64,000 nucleotides of DNA from JBEGHD01 sp049334165. Lineage in GTDB: Bacteria; Bacteroidota; Bacteroidia; Flavobacteriales_D; Sanyastnellaceae. A program made the translations under genes and the position numbers. Position 1 is the stretch's first letter. The number at the start of each line of letters is the position of its first letter. The notes under the pieces are model-generated. The model searched no databases. It worked only from the letters and a program-made list of their open reading frames with translations, and had not been told where the DNA came from. The stretch is from NCBI GenBank assembly GCA_049334165.1, contig JBEGHD010000004.1; one strand, given 5' to 3'. This document shows, piece by piece, positions 32,321 through 38,934 of the stretch.

Positions 32321-33538
32321 ATGACCAGTTTTATGGATGCTACCCTTGAAAAAAATAAAAGAGTAACAGCAGTATCGGAATTGTTTACTACAACCCGCCA
32401 GCACACTGAAGAGATTTGTGCTCCGCTGAAGACAGAGGATTTTGTACCGCAGCCCATAGGAGATGTAAGTCCACCAAAGTGGCATCTGGCTCACACCACC
32501 TGGTTTTTCGAGGCATTTATTCTCAATGGTTTTTTAGCTGACTACAAGGAGTATCACGCAGATTTTAGCTACGTTTTTAATAGCTACTACAGAGCTGCTG
32601 GCGAGCGAGTTGAAAAAACTAAAAGAGGGAACTTGTCACGTCCATCTGTCGAAGATATTTTCGACTTCAGAAGACATGTCAATGAAGGTATGGACAGGCT
32701 TCTCGAAGGAATCGATCAACACCCAAAAAGAGATGAAATCATAGATCTTCTGGAGCTGGGAATCAACCATGAGCAGCAACACCAGGAATTATTGATCACC
32801 GATATAAAGTTTATCCTTGGTGATAATCCATTGAAGTTGACATACAAAAGTGATTCGATTGATGACACCTTTAGATTCTCCAACCGAAATCTTGAGACCC
32901 ACCATAGCGAGGGTGGAGTAGTAGAAATCGGTTTCGAGGGGTCCGGCTTTAGCTATGACAATGAGCACGGTAGACATCGTGTTTTTCTTGAGCCTTTTGA
33001 GATTGCCAAAGATCTGGTGACCAATGGCGAATTCATGGAGTTCATGAAAGCAGGTGGCTACAAGGATTTCAGACTTTGGCTTGACGAAGGCTGGGAGTTT
33101 GTAAAAAATAAATCTCTGAGTGCACCACTTTACTGGTTTGAAGAAAACGGAGAATGGTTTCATTACACACTATCTGGAGTGAAAAAGGTTGACCCAAACG
33201 AACCGGTAAAACACATCAGTTTTTTTGAAGCGGATGCTTTTGCAAGATGGAAAGGCTGGCGACTCCCAACGGAGTTTGAATGGGAGTCTGTGCACAACCA
33301 CCTCAATTACGGTCAACTCTGGGAATGGACTGGCAGCGCCTACCTGCCTTATCCGCGTTATGAGATTCCGGAAGGTGCTACTGGAGAGTACAATGGAAAG
33401 TTCATGGTTAACCAGAAAGTACTTCGTGGTGGATCTGTGGCCACAGCAAAAGGTCACGCCAGGCCTACCTATCGCAACTTCTGGCACACCGACAAGCGAT
33501 GGCAGTACACCGGAATCCGCCTGGCCAGAACACTTTGA
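32321..33538 (+). CDS. egtB: Ergothioneine biosynthesis sulfoxide synthase EgtB
   Basis: 405 residues: an N-terminal DinB-like domain (about 15-170) and a C-terminal formylglycine-generating-enzyme-like domain (about 195-405). The iron ligands are His58 in HLAHTTWFFE and His150/His154 in HEQQHQE; the C-terminal LRGGSVATAKGHARPTYRNF is the family signature. EgtB joins a thiol donor (gamma-glutamylcysteine or cysteine) to hercynine using O2. No egtA or egtC is near, which favours a cysteine-using type, but this is an inference. EgtD follows after 127 bp. A 7-bp dyad AACCATT-N9-AATGGTT (32255-32277) lies upstream. Confidence 0.93.
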   Translation: MTSFMDATLEKNKRVTAVSELFTTTRQHTEEICAPLKTEDFVPQPIGDVSPPKWHLAHTTWFFEAFILNGFLADYKEYHADFSYVFNSYYRAAGERVEKTKRGNLSRPSVEDIFDFRRHVNEGMDRLLEGIDQHPKRDEIIDLLELGINHEQQHQELLITDIKFILGDNPLKLTYKSDSIDDTFRFSNRNLETHHSEGGVVEIGFEGSGFSYDNEHGRHRVFLEPFEIAKDLVTNGEFMEFMKAGGYKDFRLWLDEGWEFVKNKSLSAPLYWFEENGEWFHYTLSGVKKVDPNEPVKHISFFEADAFARWKGWRLPTEFEWESVHNHLNYGQLWEWTGSAYLPYPRYEIPEGATGEYNGKFMVNQKVLRGGSVATAKGHARPTYRNFWHTDKRWQYTGIRLARTL

Positions 33539-33665
33539 GAAACTGGCAAATTCAATTCAAAATTCAGATATTGCCCGAGATACTGGTTGGTTCATTTTCG
33601 AACCTGATCCAACTAATTGATTTCAATCACATACTCAACCTTCTGAAATAAATCGTTCACCAAAA

Positions 33666-34646
33666 ATGACAGATCATCCTCCTGAGCCGGCTGGCGACCA
33701 TCTCGGTCAGTTTGCAGCCGATGTTAAAGACGGCTTACAAGATAAACCAAAGCATTTTCCATCGCTCTATTTTTACGATGACGAAGGCAGCAGGCTTTTT
33801 CAGCAAATCATGCACATGCCCGAATACTATCTATTCGATTGTGAACTTGAGATATTCAAGGAAAAGGCTGAGGAGATGTGCAAAAACATTTTCTCCGAAG
33901 AAGACCGACCGGTAGAGATTATTGAGCTAGGGGCAGGTGACGGCTTGAAAACCATAGAGCTGTTGAAAGAAATTGACAAGCACGGCAGTCCTTTTAGTTA
34001 CTTACCAATTGACATTTCGGAAGAGGCCATTAATCAAATTTCGAAGACACTACTTGAGCAGCTTCCGGAGCTAAAAATTTCTGGGATTGTTGCGGAGTAT
34101 TTCGATGGGCTGGAGCAGATCAGAATGTCGAACTCTAAAAAGGTTATTCTCTTTTTGGGATCAAATCTCGGTAACTTTCCCAGAGAGAATGCAACATCAT
34201 TTCTAAAAGCTGTCAACGACAGACTCGACCCGGGAGATCTGCTTTTGCTCGGAACAGATCTAAGAAAGCACCCGCGAATAATCATCGATGCATACGATGA
34301 TAAACAAGGCATTACAAGGGCTTTTAACATGAACTTGCTCAAGAGAATCAATCGGGAGTTGGATGCCAATTTTGATCTGGACCACTTTGAGCATTATCCC
34401 ATGTACGACCCTGAAACGGGCGAAGCCAGGAGCTACATCATCAGCACCCGTGAGCAGGATGTGACTATAGGAGTCATTGGTGAGACTTTTCACTTTGATA
34501 AATGGGAAATGATTCACACAGAGATCAGCAAAAAATACAGTTACAACGAACTGAATGAACTCGCTGAGAAAACCGGATTCACTGTAGCGGACGTCATCAC
34601 AGACAAGCGACAGTATTTCGCAGACTCATTTTGGGAAAAACGCTGA
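33666..34646 (+). CDS. egtD: L-histidine N-alpha-methyltransferase EgtD
   Basis: Trimethylates histidine with S-adenosylmethionine to give hercynine, the substrate of EgtB. 326 residues. The SAM-binding motif IIELGAGDGLKT is near residue 85, and LFLGSNLGNFPRENA around residue 165 is a family hallmark, as are the N-terminal PKHFPSLYFYDDEGSRLFQQI and the histidine-pocket segment MPEYYLFDCE. Together with egtB it forms a complete core of the ergothioneine pathway; the lyase (EgtE) is not in the window. Confidence 0.95.
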   Translation: MTDHPPEPAGDHLGQFAADVKDGLQDKPKHFPSLYFYDDEGSRLFQQIMHMPEYYLFDCELEIFKEKAEEMCKNIFSEEDRPVEIIELGAGDGLKTIELLKEIDKHGSPFSYLPIDISEEAINQISKTLLEQLPELKISGIVAEYFDGLEQIRMSNSKKVILFLGSNLGNFPRENATSFLKAVNDRLDPGDLLLLGTDLRKHPRIIIDAYDDKQGITRAFNMNLLKRINRELDANFDLDHFEHYPMYDPETGEARSYIISTREQDVTIGVIGETFHFDKWEMIHTEISKKYSYNELNELAEKTGFTVADVITDKRQYFADSFWEKR

Positions 34647-34692
34647 TCTCGCATCTGTAACTCACGTCACCTTCTTTTCATCGGTTCCTCGT

Positions 34693-34700
34693 TAATTTTG
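34693..34700 (+). promoter_or_regulatory. -7 element for the rhodanese operon
   Basis: TAATTTTG matches TAnnTTTG 54 bp before the first rhodanese ATG, giving a leader of about 50 nt, so the operon can be transcribed independently of egtBD. No good -33 box. Confidence 0.5.
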
Positions 34701-34754
34701 TACTCATTCATTGGATGTTCCAATTGATTTAGTCATAATTAAAAACAAGAAACT

Positions 34755-35066
34755 ATGTCATTTTTAAAAGATTTATTCACGGTAGGAAAGGAAGTACCAG
34801 CATATTTGGAAAAAGGAGCCAAAGTGATTGATGTTCGCTCCGAAATGGAGTTTAAGCAAGGTCACCCAAAAGGAGCAATAAACATCCCTTTGGATCGGTT
34901 AGGTTCCAATAAAGATAAAATCTTGTCTATGAACAAGCCAGTGATTTTTTGCTGTGCCTCTGGAAACAGAAGTGGACAGGCTACTTCGAGAATGAAAAAA
35001 GAAGGCCTTGACTGCATCAATGGTGGCGCATGGACAAGCGTAAATAGTAAAATTCAAAATAAATGA
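34755..35066 (+). CDS. Cytosolic single-domain rhodanese
   Basis: A 103-residue rhodanese domain. Sulfur-carrying cysteine is Cys67 in the loop CASGNRS; the N-terminal VIDVRSEMEFKQGHPKGAINIPLDRL is the standard CH2A/CH2B region. No signal peptide. It transfers sulfane sulfur to a thiol or cyanide acceptor. It overlaps the next, exported rhodanese by 4 bp (ATGA), so a cytosolic and an extracytoplasmic enzyme are made together. Location right after egtBD invites a role in thiol or sulfur handling, but this is only context. Confidence 0.92.
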   Translation: MSFLKDLFTVGKEVPAYLEKGAKVIDVRSEMEFKQGHPKGAINIPLDRLGSNKDKILSMNKPVIFCCASGNRSGQATSRMKKEGLDCINGGAWTSVNSKIQNK

Positions 35067-35482
35067 GATTAGTGATCATGCTTTTGAGCTCCCTGGCTTT
35101 CGTGGCCAGTGGGTGCTCTCAGGGAACAGGGGAGAACAGCAACCAGTCCACTACGGAGTCTGTTCAGGATCAAAAAGGCGTTTACAGAACCGTGGATGTT
35201 GCGGCATTTGAGGCCGCTCTTAATGAAGGAGAAGTGCAATTGGTTGACGTGCGCACTCCTGGTGAATGTGCCAATGGCGTAATTGAAGGTGCCGAAAACA
35301 TCAACATTGGAGATTCTGATTTTGATCAGCAGTTGGAGAAGCTCGATAAAGACAAGCCTGTTCTGGTTTATTGCGCCTCTGGTGGCAGAAGTGCCAGAGC
35401 CATGAACATGATGAAAAGCAAAGGCTTCGAAAAAGTGCTCAACCTAAAAGGCGGTTACGGTGCCTGGGTAAAACATGAGTGA
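35063..35482 (+). CDS. Lipoprotein rhodanese
   Basis: 139 residues. Signal sequence with lipobox VASGC (Cys18), a short Ser/Thr/Asn/Gln-rich linker, then one rhodanese domain (VQLVDVRTPGECANGVIEGAENINI) with the active-site loop YCASGGRSARAM. It should be membrane-anchored and face the periplasm. The GECANG segment replaces the usual GE(F/Y)xxGH. It is translationally coupled to the cytosolic rhodanese upstream and nearly overlaps the sterol-desaturase-family gene downstream. Confidence 0.9.
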   Translation: MRLVIMLLSSLAFVASGCSQGTGENSNQSTTESVQDQKGVYRTVDVAAFEAALNEGEVQLVDVRTPGECANGVIEGAENINIGDSDFDQQLEKLDKDKPVLVYCASGGRSARAMNMMKSKGFEKVLNLKGGYGAWVKHE

Positions 35483-35490
35483 AACTAACA

Positions 35491-36372
35491 ATGGAAAAGT
35501 ACATTGACATTTTTCTGAAGTCTTTCGGTGAATACTGGAATTATCTGAAAGACGAGTTGCTTTTTAGTTACAGCTACAAGCCGTGGTACGAGAACTACTT
35601 TTACTGGCTCATTCTTGTTTCACTCGTAGTTTGGTCGCTCGAGATCATCATCCCCTGGAGGAAAAACCAGAAGGTATTCAGGAAAGATTTCTGGATGGAT
35701 GCTTTCTATATGTTTTTCAATTTCTTTCTTTTCTCCCTCATTGCCTACAATTCTATCTCTAATGTAGGGGTGGAGCTCTTCAACGATTTTTTGAACTGGC
35801 TGGGATTTGAAAACCTGGTCGCAATTGAGATCTCATCGTGGCCCAAATGGCTGCAGCTTCTATTGCTTTTTGTCCTGGCGGATTTTATCCAATGGAGCGT
35901 GCATATCATGCTTCACCGTGTGCCGTGGTTGTGGGAATTTCACAAGGTTCACCATTCGGTAAAGGAAATGGGTTTTGCTGCACACCTCCGCTTTCACTGG
36001 ATGGAGAAAATCGTATACAACACCATTCAATATATTCCACTGGCGATGATTGGCTACGGACTGCTCGATTTCTTTTTCGTACACATCATTGCTTTATTAA
36101 TTGGTCACTTGAACCATGCCAACCTGGGCATCGATTACGGCCCATTTCGTTACATTCTCAACAACCCTAAAATGCACATTTGGCATCACGCCAAAAAAAT
36201 GCCCAACAAATACGGGGTGAATTTTGGGATCAGCCTCAGCATTTGGGATTATCTATTTGGAACCGCTCATATACCTTCAGATGGTAGAGACATTGAGATC
36301 GGGTTTGAAGGTGAAGAGAAATTCCCTAAAACGCTCGGAGGTCAGCTCATCCACATTAAAGAAGAAAAATGA
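35491..36372 (+). CDS. Sterol desaturase / fatty acid hydroxylase-family membrane protein
   Basis: 293 residues with about five membrane helices. Di-iron histidine motifs: HIMLHR (about residue 140), HKVHHS (about 155), HLNHAN (about 205) and HIWHHA (about 230). This is the fatty-acid-hydroxylase superfamily, which hydroxylates or desaturates lipids such as sterols, carotenoids or sphingolipids; the substrate is unknown. Start: ATG at 35491; a GTG at 35479 overlapping the previous stop (GTGA) is possible and would add four residues. It overlaps the next gene by 4 bp. Confidence 0.88.
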   Translation: MEKYIDIFLKSFGEYWNYLKDELLFSYSYKPWYENYFYWLILVSLVVWSLEIIIPWRKNQKVFRKDFWMDAFYMFFNFFLFSLIAYNSISNVGVELFNDFLNWLGFENLVAIEISSWPKWLQLLLLFVLADFIQWSVHIMLHRVPWLWEFHKVHHSVKEMGFAAHLRFHWMEKIVYNTIQYIPLAMIGYGLLDFFFVHIIALLIGHLNHANLGIDYGPFRYILNNPKMHIWHHAKKMPNKYGVNFGISLSIWDYLFGTAHIPSDGRDIEIGFEGEEKFPKTLGGQLIHIKEEK

Positions 36373-36623
36373 AAAAGACACTTCTCGACTGGAAGCTCTG
36401 GCTGCTGGCCAGTTTGACTCTTGGTCTGGCACCTTTTACTCCAGAGCCTCATCTCTGGGGAAAATTAAAATGGATAGCCGGTGGGGCAGAAGGGATGAAG
36501 CTCATTGACTGGTGGGATACCTTTATGCATGGAGCACCCTGGGTGATGCTCGTAATCTCTGTTGTCTATTTAATAGTGGAGCGCACAAAAAAACGGCCGG
36601 ACCAACAAGCCGACCGTTCTTAG
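36369..36623 (+). CDS. Small two-helix membrane protein
   Basis: 84 residues. Helix 1 begins LDWKLWLLASLTLGLAPF; then a conserved-looking linker TPEPHLWGKLKWIAGGAEGM and helix 2 WVMLVISVVYLIVERTKK. I recognise this layout from small Bacteroidota proteins often labelled RND transporter, a name the size does not support. It is coupled to the sterol-desaturase-family gene by a 4-bp overlap and is the last gene of the operon. Its final codons double as the terminator of the convergent gene. Confidence 0.75.
   Translation: MKKTLLDWKLWLLASLTLGLAPFTPEPHLWGKLKWIAGGAEGMKLIDWWDTFMHGAPWVMLVISVVYLIVERTKKRPDQQADRS
36587..36617 (-). terminator. Terminator of the 93-aa membrane protein gene, inside a convergent gene
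   Basis: On the minus strand ACGGTCGG (36617-36610) pairs with CCGGCCGT (36600-36593), one G-U pair, loop 9 nt, followed by TTTTTT. On the plus strand the same position is a C-A mismatch and no T tract follows, so direction is minus. It overlaps the last 11 codons of the 36369-36623 gene. Confidence 0.82.
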
Positions 36624-36668
36624 GGAGTGTAGTTTTAGTGTACTTACTCCATCACTTTAGACAACGTC

Positions 36669-36950
36669 TTAAAAAACATTGATGGCGATAAACACTGCGC
36701 TTACCACAGCACTTACAATGAATGACCACGCAAAAGTTTTGAACGGAGCCTGACCAATAGCCATTGCATTGGATCCCATCGCTGTTGCAGCCACTGTTGC
36801 AAGTTGCCAAACCGGTGCACCGCTCTGAAGAATGAACATAGCTGCAACACCTGCCAAACAGCTGCCTGCTGTGATGGCCAGGGTCATTATTCCGTAGTAA
36901 TTGCTCTGCTCCTTATCAATTATTGAGTTTATTTTATCTATCAAGATCAT
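36669..36950 (-). CDS. 93-residue membrane protein, function unknown
   Basis: Three hydrophobic helices: about residues 19-42, 46-70 and 73-93 (ending VVSAVFIAINVF), with small residues (Ala, Gly, Ser) dominating the first two, and a short charged N-terminus (MILIDKINSIIDKEQSN). No known family. The gene is monocistronic, with its own minus-strand terminator and a promoter preceded by an FNR/CRP-like box in class II position, so it may be induced by oxygen limitation, nitrosative stress or a nucleotide signal. Confidence 0.75.
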   Translation of the reverse strand: MILIDKINSIIDKEQSNYYGIMTLAITAGSCLAGVAAMFILQSGAPVWQLATVAATAMGSNAMAIGQAPFKTFAWSFIVSAVVSAVFIAINVF

Positions 36951-36988
36951 TGTTCTGAATTTTTTGTGTTTCGCGTTTTACTATGACA

Positions 36989-37032
36989 CAAATCTAAATT
37001 CAGAGCAGAGGAAAAAGATTGATCTAAGTCAA
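36989..37032 (-). promoter_or_regulatory. FNR/CRP-like box and promoter of the 93-aa membrane protein gene
   Basis: On the minus strand the box TTGACTTAGATCAA (37032-37019; FNR-type TTGAC-N4-ATCAA) is followed by 22 nt and then TAGATTTG (36996-36989), an exact TAnnTTTG. The box centre falls near -41 from the predicted start; no -33 box is present, as expected for an activator-dependent promoter. Confidence 0.62.
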
Positions 37033-37077
37033 TCCAAAATTTGATAATGGGATAGAGGTGTCGAAGGATCTGAATAC

Positions 37078-37126
37078 AAAAAGCCGGATGTCATGCTGAA
37101 CTTGATTCAGTATCTATCCGGCTTTT
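37078..37126 (-). terminator. Bidirectional-looking terminator of the ABC-F gene with inner palindrome
   Basis: AAAAAGCCGGAT (37078-37089) pairs with ATCCGGCTTTT (37116-37126). The loop carries a second stem, CTGAA/TTCAG (37096-37110), in the phrase TCATGCTGAACTTGATTCAG, which I recognise as a dispersed palindromic element of Bacteroidota genomes. It lies 36 bp after the minus-strand ABC-F stop. Confidence 0.8.
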
Positions 37127-37162
37127 GTAGAAGTCAACTAATAAATTGCTAACTCAATAGAG

Positions 37163-38782
37163 TTAGGCAGATGCTAGCATTTCTTGTTTTTGTTCACCTA
37201 CGCGGTCACTCTCAATGTATTCATCAAAAGTCATCAGTTTGTCGATGATTCCATTTGGCGTAAGCTCTACAATTCTATTGGCCACAGACTGAGTGAAAGC
37301 GTGGTCATGCGAAGTGAAAAGTACAGTTCCAGGGAAATCCTTCAGCGCGTTGTTGAAAGCGGTAATCGATTCGAGGTCGAGGTGGTTAGTTGGTTCATCA
37401 AGGATGAGAACATTACCGCCTTTAAGCATCATTCGGGAAATCATGCAGCGCACCTTTTCACCTCCTGAAAGCACATTCGACATTTTGAATGTTTCCTCAC
37501 CCGAAAAGAGCATTTTCCCGAGGAATCCACGAATGTAGACTTCATCTTTTTCCTCAGAATATTGACGTAACCAGTCGATGAGATTGTTTTCTCCGGTGAA
37601 GTAGTGGTCGTTTTCGTTTGGCAAATAAGCTGGAGTAATCGTTTGACCAAACTGGAACTCACCCGTGTCTGCTTTCTCTTCACCCATCAAAATCTTAAAT
37701 AGAGAAGTGGTTGCCATGCCGTCTTCACTCAGGAAAGCAATTTTATCTCCTTTGCGAACATTTAGATCGAGTCCTTTAAACAGCGTTTTACCATCAGAGG
37801 ACTTGCTCATATTCTCGATGTTGAGAATCTGATCTCCGGCTTCGCGATTTTGATCGAAGATAATTGCTGGATAGCGTCTCGAAGACGGCTTGATATCGTC
37901 AACATTAATCTTCTCTAACAATTTCTTACGGCTTGTAGCTTGCTTCGATTTGGATGCGTTCGCTGAGAATCGAGCGATGAACTCCTGAAGTTCCTTTTTC
38001 TTTTCTTCGGCTTTCTTATTGGCTGAAGCTCTTTGGCGAGAAGCCAGTTGGCTCGATTCGTACCAGAAAGTGTAATTACCGGTAAAGAGCTGAATCTTGC
38101 TGTAGTCGATATCGGCAATGTGAGTACAAACCGTATCGAGGAAGTGACGGTCGTGAGAAACAACGATCACCGTATTTTTAAAATTCAACAAAAAATCCTC
38201 GAGCCACATAATGGTTTTTAGATCCAAATCATTGGTAGGCTCATCGAGAATCAGTATGTCTGGATTTCCGAAAAGCGCCTGAGCCAAAAGCACACGAACT
38301 TTCTCAGTTCCGTTAAGCTCTTTCATCAGAATGCCATGCTTGCTCTCGTCAATCCCCAATCCGCTTAGCATCGAAGCCGCATCAGACTCAGCATTCCAAC
38401 CGTCCATTTCTGCAAATTCGGCTTCAAGCTCAGATGCTTTTATTCCGTCTTCTTCGCTAAAATCAGGCTTGGTATAAAGAGCGTCTTTTTTTGTCATTAT
38501 TTCCCACAGTTTTTTGTGGCCCATAATGACTGTATCGATTACGCGACTTTCGTCAAATTCAAAGTGGTTCTGCTTGAGTACGGCCATTCTTTTGCCCGGC
38601 TCGATGTGAACAGACCCAGAGTTGGGATCGATGTCGCCCGAAAGAATTTTCAGGAAGGTAGATTTACCCGCTCCATTGGCTCCAATTACACCGTAGCAAT
38701 TGTTGCCTGAAAAGGAAATATTTACTTCATCGAAAAGCACTCGCTTTCCGTACTGTAGCGATATGTTGTTTGTTGAAATCAA
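37163..38782 (-). CDS. ABC-F family ATPase (YkpA/YbiT-like)
   Basis: 539 residues: two ABC domains joined by a charged linker of about 80 residues, no membrane domain; ABC-F proteins bind the ribosomal E site and modulate translation. NBD1: Walker A GANGAGKS, signature LNGTEKV (degenerate; LSGGE expected), Walker B ILILDEPTND. NBD2: Walker A position LSEDGMATTS, where the catalytic lysine is Thr, signature LSGGEKV intact, Walker B VLILDEPTNH and the H-switch SHDH. Hence one composite ATP site is canonical and the other degenerate. The subgroup resembles YkpA of Bacillus. Not recognisable as an antibiotic-resistance type. Confidence 0.9.
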   Translation of the reverse strand: MISTNNISLQYGKRVLFDEVNISFSGNNCYGVIGANGAGKSTFLKILSGDIDPNSGSVHIEPGKRMAVLKQNHFEFDESRVIDTVIMGHKKLWEIMTKKDALYTKPDFSEEDGIKASELEAEFAEMDGWNAESDAASMLSGLGIDESKHGILMKELNGTEKVRVLLAQALFGNPDILILDEPTNDLDLKTIMWLEDFLLNFKNTVIVVSHDRHFLDTVCTHIADIDYSKIQLFTGNYTFWYESSQLASRQRASANKKAEEKKKELQEFIARFSANASKSKQATSRKKLLEKINVDDIKPSSRRYPAIIFDQNREAGDQILNIENMSKSSDGKTLFKGLDLNVRKGDKIAFLSEDGMATTSLFKILMGEEKADTGEFQFGQTITPAYLPNENDHYFTGENNLIDWLRQYSEEKDEVYIRGFLGKMLFSGEETFKMSNVLSGGEKVRCMISRMMLKGGNVLILDEPTNHLDLESITAFNNALKDFPGTVLFTSHDHAFTQSVANRIVELTPNGIIDKLMTFDEYIESDRVGEQKQEMLASA

Positions 38783-38808
38783 AGACTTACTGTTTTTTTT
38801 TGAGGCTG

Positions 38809-38816
38809 CAAAAGTA
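38809..38816 (-). promoter_or_regulatory. -7 element of the ABC-F gene
   Basis: On the minus strand TACTTTTG (38816-38809) is an exact TAnnTTTG match followed by CA; the ATG is at 38782, giving a leader of about 22 nt. No clear -33 box. Confidence 0.55.
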
Positions 38817-38934
38817 CTGCTTTTTTTATGATTTATCGGTCATTTTTGCTTATGGCTTTTCTTCTACCGCAATGAGAGCTTCAGAGGATTTCTCTATTTT
38901 CGTGTAGCATTTTACGTATCACCACTATCAAATC

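Noticed and set aside
34727..34740. TTGATTTAGTCATAA as a third FNR-like box before the rhodanese operon
   Set aside because: The half-sites are three rather than four bases apart and it lies downstream of the -7 element, so the geometry does not fit the other two.
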